Assembly (NCBI GenBank): GCA_021432635.1
Contig: MU270064.1
Span: 295,166-359,165 of the forward strand
DNA from: Thozetella sp. PMI_491
Lineage: Eukaryota; Ascomycota; Sordariomycetes; Chaetosphaeriales; Chaetosphaeriaceae
Reading direction: 5' to 3'
DNA: 64,000 nt
Shown here: one piece after another, positions 10,590 through 23,202 of the stretch
How the letters are laid out: each line of letters starts with the position of its first letter
Position numbering within the stretch: the stretch's first letter is position 1
Program-made: the position numbers and the translations under genes
Notes under the pieces: generated by a model
What the model was told of the DNA's origin: nothing
Seen by the model: only the letters and a program-made list of their open reading frames with translations
The model's database searches: none

Positions 10590-12146
10590 CTCCTCGTATC
10601 AAGGGCGCGCGAGCTGGAAACTTTTACAAAGTTTTGTCATGCGAACTCCGGAACTTGCTGTAAACGGGATATATGTTGTGTCTGGAGAACGGCACATGGC
10701 ACATACAATAACCAACATGCGACACTGTGACCCCCTCCTAAAAGAGTGCCGTGCAGTCCATACAGGGTAAAAGAAACGGCTGACATGACCGTTGGGTGGA
10801 CAAATCGCAATGCTGTGCCCCTTGGGGGCAGTGGAAGGAATCCTATCGAGGCTGTTGCCATTTCCCCTTGGCTCTCGATTGGCTCTGGTGTGTGTTGATC
10901 AGACCTCAAGCCTCGTCCCACAGGGGCTGTTGGCAAGGATGATACAAAGTGGGCCCGGGGTTGTGCGACAGAGAAGGGGAATCTCTTAGGCCTTACATAT
11001 GAGGTGCTCCCTGCCAAGCCTGCCTAGGGGGGTGTTGTTAGGTGTTAGAGACTCAGCTGGCCGCAGGGGCTTGGGCTGTTGGTCTATATTGGGGGTACTC
11101 TCTATGCGGCCACTTAGGCGCTTGCAAGCTTGCCTGAATGCCGGCGCTAATATGGGTGGTGATCGTCGCTCCCAGAGGAGAACGAACCTGAAAATGACTT
11201 CGGGCCGACCATCCACAAAACGGGGTGCTGCAGGGACACACGGGCAATATGGTATCGATTGCCGCCCGGCCTGCTCATCTTACTGCATTGTGTAATCCGC
11301 TCACAGTAGCAGCGCTGACCGTACGAGAGTGCGACGGACGGCTGTGAGTGAGTCGAGGCCGAGATGGGTTGTCGGCGCTCCGGGGTTGTGCGGGCCCGTT
11401 TCAGAACGGACCTCAGCTGCAGCCTGGATGGTATGGAGGCGCAGGCAGCTGCACCATCTCGCCATGTATAGCACCACCGATGGTGCGTCACAGCGCTAGC
11501 TCGCCATGTGTGACTCCTTTTGGCGCCCGCCCGATGGGTGCCGAACGCTGTAGCCTGTTCATGTCTGTCTTTGCCCCGTGGCCCGACTCTAACGAGCTTC
11601 TTTTCGGCTTTACTCTGTAGCCACTTTTGACTTACCCGATCTGGAGTCGTGTACAGACGTCTGCGGTGTGCTATACGTGCTATACCGCGAATTATGTCAT
11701 AATCGCCCATCCTGTATCAGCAATGAGAACTCTCACTTGCACCCATAATTACTGGTCCGAATAACTAAGCAACTAAGGTATCTAACCTGGTCATACATGT
11801 CATCTACCCCTCTCCGATCTGCATTCCCCCTCAGTGCCCCCCTCAGCGACGTTCCCCTCAGTGGTCGATTGGGGCCACTTAGTACGAAAGCTCGCGATCT
11901 TACAGCTTCTGCAGCACAGCTGACCGCCTCGGATTCCAGGTTTTCAATGGTCCGAGCGGAGCTCTGCATCGACCATGTATGCGACGTTGCCATGAGCTAC
12001 TCTCGCGGGGTACAGCACATGCTGTTGGGGCGGCATTGAGCACTACCAAGTCTTGCCGGGTATAATGGCGGAGGTCAATCCCTCTCGCGGAGCGCTCTGG
12101 CGGGCATTCTCCAGCCCGTTGGGAAGTCGGGTAATTACCTGCAAGC
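10590..12146. other. Intergenic region between divergent secreted-protein genes
   Basis: About 1.55 kb between the esterase (minus) and the glycosidase (plus). It should contain both promoters. Several open frames exist, but none has a domain, a plausible start context or splice support. Confidence 0.5.
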
Positions 12147-14391
12147 ATGAAGGTCTCCGCGTCGACGCTCCTGCTGTGCGCATTCTCGAGCGGCGCGGCC
12201 GTGGTTCGCGCCCAGGCCCAAGGCCTCAGCTGCGACGAGGCTGATGCGCAGCGACTGGCGGTCGATGACGCACCGTACTCCAACTATTTCTACTCGGACT
12301 GCCACTCTGGCTCTCATGTTGTCGTGCGGAATCCCACCGCGCTGGGGAGCGGCAATGAGAACGCGGCCCCGCGCCTGATTGTTGCGTGGCCAGCTGGGAA
12401 TAGCGGCATCGCGCTGTATTTTGTCCCGGAGAGCGGAGTTTTGGGAAGTCTCTCGATCCAGCTGCAAAATTCCACAAGTACTGGGCAGGGGCTGGACCCA
12501 ATCTACATCGAGTCAGCCGAGTCTGAGAACCCACAGGTCGGCATCTCGGGCCACCTGAGCTTCAACGACACCGCCTATCTCAACGTGTCCGTCCTCGGAA
12601 GCATCCGGAACATCCGCGATGCCGACGGGAACTTTGCAAACCTCTCGCCGGTTATCCAAGGTGGTGTGCATACTTCCCTGACCTCGGACGGCGGCGGCCT
12701 GGTGACCAGGCAATGGCTGGACAACATCACCGTGACAAACCTGGTCTTTACTCCTGCAGACGGGACTGCCCCGGTCACCCTCGAGAACAAGCTCTTGCAT
12801 TTCGGCAGTGGGACGTACCAGTTCAATGCCTCGTTCAATTACCCGCAGCTGAAGCAGCTTGCCGCGGACCAGGTCTTGGACAGCGCACACGAGAGTTTGA
12901 TCGAGCAGTATCCGGACCTGACTACCTCTCTGTCATTCATGTCATACACCAACAAGCTCCTGGCAGGATCATGGCATTACCTGACCTACTTTGGCCGCGA
13001 CACTATGCTGACTTTGCTCTTGATGCAATCGGTCATGAGCCTGGGCAAGGACGGTGCGGTCGAGGCGGCCATTGGCTCCGTGCTCGAACGTGTAAGCCGT
13101 CAAGATGGGAGTACCTGCCATGAGGAGACGATTGGGGACTACTCTACGTTTCAGAACCTTCAGCAAGGCATCGTATCGACGGCACCCTTCTGCGACTACA
13201 AGATGATCGATACGGACTACTACCTCCCGGTTGCGCTCAAGGCCTACCTGCTCGAGACGGAGGTGGGGCGCCAGCGCGCCGACGAGTTCCTCAGCACTAA
13301 CGCCAGCTTTCTCGTGGAAAATGTTGGCCTGACCTACAAAGATCTCGCATCTTTAACCATGGAGAGGGTGGTTTCTCAAGCCGCGCCCTTCGCCGCGCCG
13401 GGCGGGCAGACCACAGACAACTTGATACACTTGAAGGATGGGCAGCCGGTGGGAGAGTGGCGAGACTCGAACAATGGGATCGGGGGCGGGCGGATCCCTT
13501 ACGATGTCAACACGGCTCTGGTCCCGGCCGCGCTCAGGGCCATCGCTGCGCTTGCCCGGGCCGGATACTTCCCGCAGCATCCCGACTGGGCTGAGGCTGC
13601 CGACGCGTACGCGCAGGTATGGGAGGATGAGACGCTACAGTTCTTCGAGGTATCGGTGCCGAAGGAGACAGCCGTCGCGCTCGTCAACGACTACGTGAAC
13701 CAGTCCGGGTTCCCAGGCCCGGCTAGTACCGACACTATCACCGGCGACGTGACCTTCTACGGCATCTCGCTCGACGGCTTCTACGATCAGGCGATCGTCA
13801 AGACCATGAACTCGGACGACTGCTTCCGCCACTTCTTGCTCAACACGACAAACCAGACCCAGCTGACCACCTTTCTATCCCAGACGGCGGACCACATCCT
13901 CCAGCCGTTCCCCGTTGGGCTGGCGACGGACATCGGCTTGCTGATTGCGAACCCAGCCTTGGGCGGTGCTCCCTCGTATGAAGCTATGTGGACCACAAAG
14001 GACTACCACGGGACGGTGGTGTGGAGCTGGCAGATGGCTATGATGGCGGCTGGTCTTCAGCGGCAGCTAGGGCGGTGCTATACATGTGGTCGTCCAGGTA
14101 ATGATCCCTTTCCCGATCGGATGGTGTTACGAGTTTACGCAGCGGTGTTGCTAACCCATTGTAACAGACTTTTGCAAAGACAGCGACATGCTGGCTAAGA
14201 TCAAGAAGGCGTACAGCCGTCTCTGGGATATCATCGAAGCCAACACAGCGCAGCTGGGCCAGGAGGCCTGGTCATGGACTTACGACAATGGATTCCACTA
14301 TGCTTCGTTCGGGGCGCTGGGTTCGGGGGAGGGCGACGTGCGGCAGCTCTGGAGCTTGACGTTCCTTGCAGTGACCCGGCAGAAGTTCTAG
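12147..14391 (+). CDS. Secreted six-hairpin glycosidase-like protein (glucosidase/debranching type)
   Basis: Exons 12147-14097 and 14168-14391 with a 70-bp intron (GTAATG...TAACAG, branch TGCTAAC) give 724 residues. A signal peptide covers residues 1-22. An N-terminal beta-rich region of about 240 residues is followed by an (alpha/alpha)6 barrel. Landmarks are YFGRDTMLTL (281-290), GEWRDSNNG (about 436-444), GGGRIPYDVNTALVP, YGISLDGFYDQ and DYHGTVVWSWQ. The last resembles the 'YHxGTVWPW' loop of GH15/GH63/amylo-1,6-glucosidase-type enzymes. Candidate catalytic acids are in EWRD and in the C-terminal exon (GQEAWSWTYDNGFHYASFG). Several N-glycosylation sequons fit a secreted protein. Likely acts on alpha-glucans or glycans outside the cell; the precise GH family is not certain. 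Confidence 0.88.
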
Positions 14392-14707
14392 GAGGTAGCG
14401 TTCGAGTATAGGACGGTCAGATTGGCCACAATAATACATCATTGTAATGCCGCTGTTGGAAACAGCCCTGCCTCGTTTGAAGTCAGCGTATTCTGCGCGT
14501 GCATGTGATGTCAGTAGCAGCCTCGTGCTTTACGGGGCAGGGGAGCCTGTAGAAAAGAGGGACATAAGCTCCGGCAACCCCGCCCCCACCACTCCGCAGC
14601 TTGATAGCTGGGGCCAAAATTTTTTGCCGACCGAAAGTCTCAGCCTTGCAGCTCCCGCCGCCTCAACCCAGGTGTGTGTCTCTTTGAGGTTGCGCACTTT
14701 CGTGAGG

Positions 14708-16620
14708 ATGCAGTCGCTTGTCCAACCCAATGCTTGGGTGGCCCTGCAGCTGCCATCAGAGTCGACTAGAGTGCTCAAAGTCACACCGAATACGTAAGGA
14801 CCCCCGCGTGTTCCCGCCCCTCGAGGCCGCATCCTAGATCCTCGAGCCCCCGGCATCCTTCGCAACTCTGCCCGCTGACCGCCTCCCACAGGACGATATC
14901 GCTGGGGAAGTATGGCTCCTTTCCGAGCAACCTGATCATCGAACGGCCTTACCACATCACATATGAAGTGCTCGACAAGAAACCGGGCGAGTCGTCGTCA
15001 CGCCTCCGGGTGGTACCCGCCTCCGAGCTCTATGCCGATGTTTTCGCCGAGGAGGAAACACAGGCTGGCGCATCGCCTGGGGATGGCGACAACATAATAT
15101 CCGCCGAGGACGGCGTCGAATATAGCCTCGTGGACGAGGATTCGGGCAATGTGGTGGTGCGCTCCAGCACCGAGATCATCGACGAGAACGCGCGCCAGAC
15201 GCTCACCATGAGCGAGATCGAGGAGCTGAAGCGCGACGGCGCGGGCGCGGGGAAGGATCTGATCGCCAAGCTCATGCTGTCGCACACGGCTTTGGATCAG
15301 AAGACGGCCTTCAGCGTGGCCAAATATAAGCTGCTCAAGACCAAGAAGTACATTCGCCGCTTCCAGGTGCTGCCCCTCGACGCCGCCCAGTTTGCCAAGT
15401 ACCAGATGGACGACCGAGACTCGCACAAGATCATGGATATGAGAGCCGAGATGATGGGTCTAGTTGGCTGCTGGGCGAATGTGCATTATGGAGGCGAGGA
15501 CCGCTACCTGGAGGACCCCAATGCAAGGCCCGACCAGGGTGAGGAAGTGCTGCTGCCACCAGACGTCGAGAAAATGAGAGGTCGCTGGCTCATTGTCGAT
15601 GACGTCTCCGGGATGCTCGTCGCTGCTATGGCAGAGAGGATGGGCATACTCAACCCAAAGGATGGGGAGGTTGAAAGTAGCAGCGACGTCCCGGAGCAAG
15701 CAGCGGCAGAGAGGGACCAGCCGATGGAGGACGCCAGTCATGGGGACCGAGAATCAGAGCACACCAAGACGAATACCTCATCGCCACTAAAGCATCCTTC
15801 TACTTCGGATTTTTATATACCATATTCCCAGAACAACACCCTTACGCTCGTCCACGCCGCCGGGCAGCCCAACCTTTCATTCCTCACTTACTACGGCTTC
15901 GACGCTACCAACCCGAACCCACCGCCGCACCCCCTCGTCAACCACCTCCTCACACTCTCCTGGCTCCAGCTCGTGAAGCCGGAAGTCGACAACACATATT
16001 CGACACCCCCACCCACAGCCACGCCGGAGGAACTCGCCTCCTGGAAGTCGGGCCGCCGCGGACACTTCCATCGCAAGCGACGGCGCTACACCCGGACGCG
16101 GTTTGCCGTAGACTCGGCACGGGCGGGCGGGTTCGCGGGGCTGGTTTGCGCCAGCACTACGGACCCTGTCAGCATCTTGCGCTACACACTACCACTCCTG
16201 GCCGGCGGCGCGTCGGTGGCCATCTACTCGGCGGCGCTCGAGCCCCTCACGAGGCTGGCCGACTGCTTTAGTGTTGCGCGGCGCGGCGCCTGGGCGGGTG
16301 GGCAGGCCGGTCCGGAGGTGCACAACCGGACCCCCGAGGAGCTGGAGCGCTGGGAGGGCACCCCCGAGTTCCCTCTCAACCCCACGCTGCTGCTAGGGAC
16401 GGGTATCCAGACGAGCCGTGTGAGGAGCTGGCAGGTGCTGCCGGGACGCACGCATCCGCTCATGACGGCCAGAGGGGGCCCCGAAGGCTACGTTTTCACG
16501 GGCTGGCGCGCGAAGCCGGCAGAGGGCAGAGTGGAGGCGAGGGGGAAGTTCAAGAAGAGGAAGATCGATGCCCTCCCGGGCGGCGACTCGGAGGCGACGG
16601 AGACGCCAGAGACCTCATGA
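14708..16620 (+). CDS. trm6: tRNA (adenine58-N1)-methyltransferase non-catalytic subunit Trm6/Gcd10
   Basis: Exons 14708-14793 and 14892-16620 with a 98-bp intron (GTAAGG...CCACAG) give 604 residues. The N-terminal OB-like region reads MQSLVQPNAWVAL ... ISLGKYGSFPSNLIIERPYH. It is followed by the family hallmarks AGKDLIAKLMLSHTALDQKT, FSVAKYKLLKTKKYIRRFQV and DDVSGMLVAAMAERMG. The last corresponds to the degenerate SAM-binding site of Gcd10p. A low-complexity acidic/Ser insert (about 245-290) separates this from the C-terminal half, which ends in a basic FKKRKID stretch, a likely nuclear signal. With Trm61 it forms the nuclear enzyme that makes m1A58, including in initiator tRNA-Met. Length is normal for filamentous fungi. 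I consider the identity firm. Confidence 0.93.
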
Positions 16621-16858
16621 GAGGATAGAGTGGGATGATCAGTGGTGTAGGCCCGATGCGGCCATCTTTTGCACTAAGCGACCCAGGATCTCGGCTACTC
16701 ATCATAGAGCGGTTATAGACCATGCCACGGGATCATGCCGGGCCCGTTGCAGCTCCTAAATTCCATTTTTATTTTGGGCAGAGCTCGCGGCCCTTCTCTC
16801 GTGCGCCATCCGCAAGTTGTCGTCTATCTGGCCCCGGTTCCGTCTCCTCGTGCCTTCA

Positions 16859-17648
16859 TTAGAGTCCCTTGCCCATGAACTTTCGCTTGGTGAAGCTCAG
16901 CCACCACTTGCTGGGCTTCCCGTCGCCGCCCTCCTCGTAGACGCGCGCCAGTAACCGCACGGCGAGCTCTTGCCGTACTTGGGACATGTATTGCCGGAGC
17001 TGCTCGGCGTCTTGCCTGTCGCGGGGCGGCTCGTACATCTGTGCGCGTTGCTCGTCAGTCGCGCTCTCCTCGCGCAGTCGGGAGCTCTCTTCGATCCAAA
17101 ACATACCTGGTTCAGCGGCCAGCCGGGGTCGCCGGGGAGCGCAAAGTTCAGATCCAGCGCCAGGTTCATGACATCCTTGGTGGCGTCCCGGACGCCGGCC
17201 GAGGGCTTGATCTTGGTCAGGCAGTCGCTGACGAACCAGATGCCATACACGAGCAGCCGGTCGGCGGGGCCCTGGATCTCAAAGTTGCGGAAGAAGGTGT
17301 TGGCTCGGAAGAGCTCCAGCACCTCGTCGAGGATGTCATAGCTCTCGCTGTCGGGATCGGGTGCCTCGTTGGCGGCGAGAGGAGTTGCGGGGAAAGGCAA
17401 TGTGTAGGCCGGGCCGCGGGTCTTGGTCCGGAGAGGAAGAAGCGGGAAGTTGCCTATCAGGTGCGGCGTGTTGGGGTCGCGGTTGAACATGGAATTGTAG
17501 GCCTACGCGGGAGAGGGGGGCATCGTCAGTCACGCCGCCGGCCGAGGAGGTGCTCGACTGAGGGGAAGGGGTTTCGAGAAGGCAGCCGTGAGGCAGGGAG
17601 GGAGCTCCTGCAAGGGAGGAAAAAGGGCACACATGGGCTTACCGGCAT
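16859..17648 (-). CDS. arc18: Arp2/3 complex subunit 3 (ARPC3, p21-Arc)
   Basis: Three exons on the minus strand: 17643-17648 (only ATGCCG), 17107-17502 and 16859-17038, giving 193 residues. The introns are 140 bp (GTAAGC...GCGTAG) and 68 bp (GTATGT...GCACAG). The product starts MPAYNSMFNRDPN, as ARPC3 proteins do. It continues with LDEVLELFRANTFFRNFEI, GPADRLLVYGIWFVSDCL and LNFALPGDPGWPLNQ. It ends with LRQYMSQVRQELAVRLLARV and GKPSKWWLSFTKRKFMGKGL, all diagnostic. The subunit is part of the seven-member complex that nucleates branched actin at cortical patches. The very small first coding exon is easily missed by gene finders. Confidence 0.95.
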
Positions 17649-18331
17649 TGTGAATGTGGATGATGCCCCCAAAGGCGGCCGTCTATTCACAAAGGGAGCT
17701 CAAGATTGTGGCCGCTTCAATATCGCAGCCTCGGCGGGGTCACGTTTGCCGTAGGCTGACGTCGACTTCGATTGGGGCGATGCTAGAGGGAAAGTTGGTG
17801 CCTCATATCCAAGGCACAAGTTTCTACCTGGAGGGCTCCACACCACCTCATGGGTAAAGACGGCTAAACCGGTCGGGGCCGCCACCCACAAAGCTGTTTG
17901 GGCGCACTGATGCCTAGACCACGTGACTTGGCCCGGATTTCGCGTTGTGTTTGACGTGGCGCATTACGCGCTGCGCCCTTTCGCCCCCCTCCCTCCCGCT
18001 CTGCCCTGCTTTGCCCGCTTTGCCCGCCCCTCCCGGCTTGTCTGTTTTTAAAGCCCCTCTCGCCCGCCTTTGCGACCCGTCCTCGATGGACCGTGAATCG
18101 CTAGACCCGCCCCCTCCACCACCGCGCCCTTTCGTGTCCTAGCATTGTTACACGGTATCGCTCTGCTCAGTATCGCAGCTTTGATACCTTGCGCGTTCAG
18201 TCCGCAGCGCGAAAAAGGTTCGCGTCCGGCTGTTGTCCCTCGCGTTTCATCGCGCGCCGTCACACACTAACATCGCGCATCAGACACCGCCCCACGACCA
18301 ACACCTCTTCGGAGGCTGGAGCGTCCCGTCA
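17649..18331. other. Divergent promoter region
   Basis: About 680 bases between the ARPC3 gene (minus) and the next plus-strand gene. Long pyrimidine tracts (for example 17980-18060) are typical of promoters of constitutive fungal genes. No gene seen. Confidence 0.5.
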
Positions 18332-19879
18332 ATGCTGACTGTTGAGTGAGTGAGCTCTTTTTACCCCTCGTTGCTGCCGAAGCACAACGCCACACTGCAT
18401 ACTTTTACACTAGGTCGCTAACATGGCACACCTCTTAGGTCTTTCTTCCCCGACGTTGTCCTCAACCAGTTCCGGCACATCGTCGACATGTCTACCACGC
18501 GCGCCAAGGGCCATCCGCTGGTGCCACGCCGGAATGGCGTCCGCACCGCCCGCAGTGTCTTGCGCAGTCCGTTAGTCAAGAAGACGCGGTCGAGGAGACG
18601 AATCATCCGGCCGGAGCCGGGCTCGCTCTATGACATCATGCACGACAATGCCGGCGAGTCCCTCTATGTCGTGCCCATCTGCTGGACAGACAAGCATGCA
18701 AGGTTATTGGGGACCAAGTGGCACGAGCTTGAGCCCATCACTACGCCCGTCCCCGACGTCACAGCCCATGCGCATCTGGAACCGTCGCGCGCGGCGAGAG
18801 ACCTCACCTCCAGCCTCAACGCCCTGCTCGAGTCACCCCTTGCCACGCAAAGATCGTGTGCAATCAAGAACATTCTCTCCTACATGTTCCCAGCGACACT
18901 AATGCGAGCTAAGAGCTCGGCAGAGTTGGATCTGTACTTCGGCGACCGCATGTTCCGCAGGGCCTTGCGCGTCGCTGTGTTGTGGAAGAGCCCCGAGTGC
19001 GTGAGCGCTTCCTTTGATTCCGCCGTAACGCGGCTAGCGGTGTCATGCGACAAGATACCCGGCAGCAGCAACTCAAGTCAGGCTATATCAAACTACCCGA
19101 TCCTCGCATATGTCAACCGGGCCCAGCTAGCTAGCATCCGCGAGTGCCTCTACCGCGTTATGCCAGGACCTGCAGGCCTTCAGAACATACCGGTCTCTCG
19201 TCTCCAGCATCTGCGGTCCAAGACGTTGATGCCATCCGAAGTTGATCACGATTCCCACTACCTTGGCATCCTGATCGCCATGGCACAGGCTCGGTTCTAC
19301 GGAGCGTCCCAGTCCCGGTCATCAACCCAGTCGTCGTCGTGGCGTTCCAATCGGAGTGGCACGAGCATCGATATCCCCGACTCGTTCTGCGACGTCAAGG
19401 TCCAGCTACTGACCCATAACGACGATACTCAGGAGTTCCTTGTATACACAGCGATTGTGACATCTGCGTTCCTGCAACGCTTTGCTCATCCGCATAAGCA
19501 GCCAAAGCCTGAGGATTGGGACGAGGAAGTGGGAACTGGCATCAAGATTACCTACGCGCGGGTGCCGATATGGCCCCTCCTAGGGCTGAAGGAACGGTTG
19601 GGTAAGGCGCTCGGCCGTGAGATTGCGGGAGACTCGGTCTGCGACAATCCCAATGCCATCGAGCTCTGGGACCCTCTAATCGCGCAAGAGAAGGCGGCCC
19701 GCCCCGTCCTGAAGAGGAGAAGATCGACCGAGCGGGAGGCGCTCGCAGAGGTGCTCAACAGGAGTTTTGAGATCGAGGTGGAGGAGGACACTCTTCCGGC
19801 CAGAGACAACACACCTTCGTTGAGCCCGCAGAAAAGAAGGAAGATGGCTCAGGCGATCGGCCCGCTCGAGGTATGCTAG
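18332..19879 (+). CDS. Conserved fungal protein of unknown function, probably nuclear
   Basis: The long exon is open from 18439 to 19879. The first in-frame ATG inside it is at 18488 (463 residues). A better-supported model adds a 14-nt first exon (18332-18345, ATG CTG ACT GTT GA) and a 93-bp intron with donor GTGAGT, branch GCTAAC and acceptor CTCTTAG, giving 484 residues. I do not recognise a characterised domain. A segment near the middle to end (FCDVKVQLLTHNDD, EFLVYTAIVT, ITYARVPIWPLLGLKERLGKALG) looks like a fungus-specific conserved block. The C-terminus has basic clusters (LKRRRS and PQKRRKM) suitable as nuclear signals. The N-terminus is also basic (KKTRSRRR). The function should be left open. 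Confidence 0.8.
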
Positions 19880-22800
19880 AAGAAACTCGGGTGGTCTTGG
19901 AAGTGGGTTTCCAGCTGTGGATGGCTGCGTGTCTTCGAGACTTGCCCCAACCCGGTCGGAGTTCTTGTCCCACAGGATCAAGCCGGAGCCGAAAATACAC
20001 GGAATGGAAAAGGGGCTATGGCTACTGCGTTTGGACGCACATGACGGGCTCCCTACTGGGGGTATGAGATTTGGAGTTTGAGGGAAGACATACATAGGAC
20101 CTGGAGTGCTACTCGGGCCTGGTTTTTTTTTCTTTTGGCAAGCTATTGCTCGGAGGTTCAGAGACTATTGTTCAGATACCCCGCTGAGGGCAAAGATGGC
20201 GCAGACATATACGGAGCATCAAGATATTGCACTTGGCAAGTTGCCTTCTCGAGTTAACTATTCGAATCGACATACTTTTAACACCTCAAATCGCTTACGT
20301 CCCCTCGCCTTCGCATCTGGCTCCGATTGGTGCCATTTCGTCCGGCTCTGCCCCCTGCGGACGCTGCACGACACGCTAGCCTTGGAGAGCTTCCTACTCG
20401 CACGACCTCCAACAGGGTACCTTGACACAAGCTAAGTACAACCTACTCGAACTGAACCCCCGCATCTAGGCATATCGACCTCTTGGAACACCCTCCTTTA
20501 TGCAAGGCACAGATTAGACTCGGGCACCGTCCGTCCTAGACTGCAACCACCTCGATCGACCTCGGCCCATGTCGATCAGGGCATCTGTTGCTCGTGAACG
20601 TCGCACCTCACACCAGTCTCTTGTACGACACCGGCACAGAACGCGTGAGTCGTTGAGTTTCTCGAGCAGAGCTAGCTCCAGGATTAAACATGGACTACCT
20701 GGGTAACAGTTTACCTGACCGATATAAGACGAACTATACGGGAGTTACCAATTACCAATTACCAATTGAGGAGCCACGGCTGCCAAACTATACCACATCT
20801 TCCAAGCAGCAGCCAGTGTACTAGTACCAGCACCCAACCTCGACTCTTCCCTTCACCTTGATCAAATTTCACATGCCATGAGACGAGCAGGAAGGACGGC
20901 GGGTAGCGCGATGGAGCTGATAATTATCCAGAGATTGGGCAGACATTCGGCACTGGCCGTGATCCGTTCGCCCGTTGCATGGATACCAACAATGGTTCAT
21001 CGACTCTTACGCCCGAGAGAAAGCATGTCAGCTGTCAGGCGCGCGTATTCGTGTTCTGACGTTGTCGAATCAGACGAACTCAAGTGTCTACATAGATACC
21101 TAGTCGGTAGTGTAGATGACATGAAGACGCACGGCTTCTAGCAACACTCCGCATAGCGAACGGCTTCCTCCGTCTGCGGAGAACGTGGGTATTCCCTTAC
21201 CCAGGCGTACCCTGGCACGCAGCCCTGGTCTCCGCATATGCATTAGGGCTCATGGGGACAGAAGAAAAAAAAAAGTCCTTGGTGAGGTGCGTGGGTTGAT
21301 CGAGGTTGGTGTGCCGGGTTTAAGATCGGTGCTACGCAGTTACGGGCTGTACCAAGGACCCATCCAATGGCGCCGGACGTGGTCGACGAAAATGGAAGCA
21401 GACCCGGGGCTGGTGCTGGGGGTTACTTGCTCCCCGCCCCCGCACCCTCCCGTCTGGGGGCTCCCCATGGGCCCGTGAGCCGCTGTCCAGATTGCTAATC
21501 GATAACCGACGACAGGGTGTGCGGGTGGCTGTGAGGCTCGCGAGCAAGCGAGGGGCCGGCCACGCACACATGGGCACAGGGGTTTGGGATGACGGCTTCC
21601 GCTTCAAGGCCTTGCCCTGCCTTTCGTAATGTGGCCCCTTTAAGCTTCCCGGACAAGAAACCCCCATCTGCTGAACCAATCTCCCAAGCATGGGGTCAAG
21701 CATTGAAAAATTGAAAATGAAAATGAAGATTCCTTAAGCCGGATTGTCTTGATTACGAGTTTCTCAACCGTGCGAGCTCAGGTGCGCTCGTCAGGTAGGC
21801 GAATTCTACTCCATACTTCCTTCGTCCTCTAGCTTCCCTTACCGCACGGCTGCCAGGGCCGCTAGCTAGCTCGGGAGACTGGTCACCCGCGACTCGATGG
21901 TGGCTCAAGGGCGCTAAACGATACGAAGTACGGACACCACCTTGTCGGTGCGCCGGGCACAGCAGCAGACCGCCCAGCCGCCGGACGTCGACCACCCCCC
22001 ATCCACCCCCAACTTTGGGCTGGTATGCTCGGTATTACCCCTCACTTGCTGGCGACGAGCAGCGAATAAGAGCGCTGCAAGGGGTGATCTGCCGACCTCG
22101 ATCTCCTCTGCATCCGAGGCTCTGCTCTAGTGTCTAGTGTAGGCGCTACTTTCACATGCCATGCACCATGATGTCCTCGCTGCCGTCGTCGCTCCCACGA
22201 CATGTCATCCCACCGCCCAGAACGCCGTGGCGCCGGCGAACAGCGCGTCAGCGACGAGCGGCTGAGGCAGGAATAGAGACAAGAAGAGAAAGTCGGGCTA
22301 ACTTCGCACCACTTTAGCCCACCCCCGCGTTTTCCCCCGCAATGGCACCCAACCACCCGTTTGCGGTCGCGCTGGTCGACCGAAAAGAAGCATTGGTCCG
22401 GGCTTCCGCAACGGTATCGGACTGTAGCTAAGATGATACCACGCACCCCGTATGGGGCAGGCCCCACGGGCCGCTGTGGTGCACTGTGTGTAATATGTCT
22501 CCTGTATGTATGTATGTCTATCTGTCTACCCTATTCCCCATGGGGTTCGTGGCTTTCTCGACTTCTGTGGAGCCCGTCTGTAACCCTTCCTGGCCTTCTC
22601 CCGGCGCTTGCCCGCGCGGACCCCAGCAGCGGTGCTTAATGCCATTGTTAATGCCCGCAACGGCGCCGCCTTTTTTCGGGGCCACAGTCCCAGGGACCCA
22701 GAGCGGTGACCCACGCCCCCAACTTGTGTCCTCGGCCGGCTTCCCTTCCTGTCCATATCTCCTTCTCGAGGGGCGGTCAGCTGGCCTAGTCGTAGCCTTG

Positions 22801-23202
22801 AGCTGCCTACCCCATGCTCGCTCCTTCGTGCTACTTCGCGGGGCGTGGTGTTCTGGATGTAACCCTGTGCGCGCGTGTGTGTGTCCCACAGCTCCGGGCG
22901 GGCCGGCCACGATACTTTTCACCGTCTTGCTCTCGTAGTTTGTGCGTGCGAGCTTGGCCTGGAGTAGATCTTTCATGAGCTAGTCACAATCGGGTATGCA
23001 GTTCTCCGCGCGCGGACGAAGTTCTAAGTGCTGTCGAGTGTTGCGTATAAGAGGATGGCTCGACCACCCGAAGATCGTCGTGTCTTGCGAACCCATACGG
23101 AGTCATTCACACGAGCCTGCTCCCCCGTAGGTCCCTCGTATCCTTCTTCCCTGTATACTTGTCTCCAGGCCAAGTTGGGCGTCCTTGACCATCCCCGCCA
23201 TC
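19880..23202. other. Long intergenic region
   Basis: About 3.3 kb without a gene I can support. It includes a short tandem repeat at 20745-20767 (listed) and a short TATG/TCTA microsatellite at about 22503-22527. A TATAAG element lies near 23046, about 155 bases before the next start codon. Open frames of 60-150 codons here have no domain, skewed composition and no splice support. Confidence 0.45.
20745..20767. repeat. Three-copy 8-bp tandem repeat
   Basis: The unit TTACCAAT is repeated about three times in tandem (ttaccaattaccaattacca...), a minor simple repeat in non-coding DNA. Confidence 0.7.

Noticed and set aside
22518..22976. Overlapping 150-codon frames on both strands
   Set aside because: GC-driven open frames in non-coding DNA; no domain and no codon bias like the neighbouring genes.
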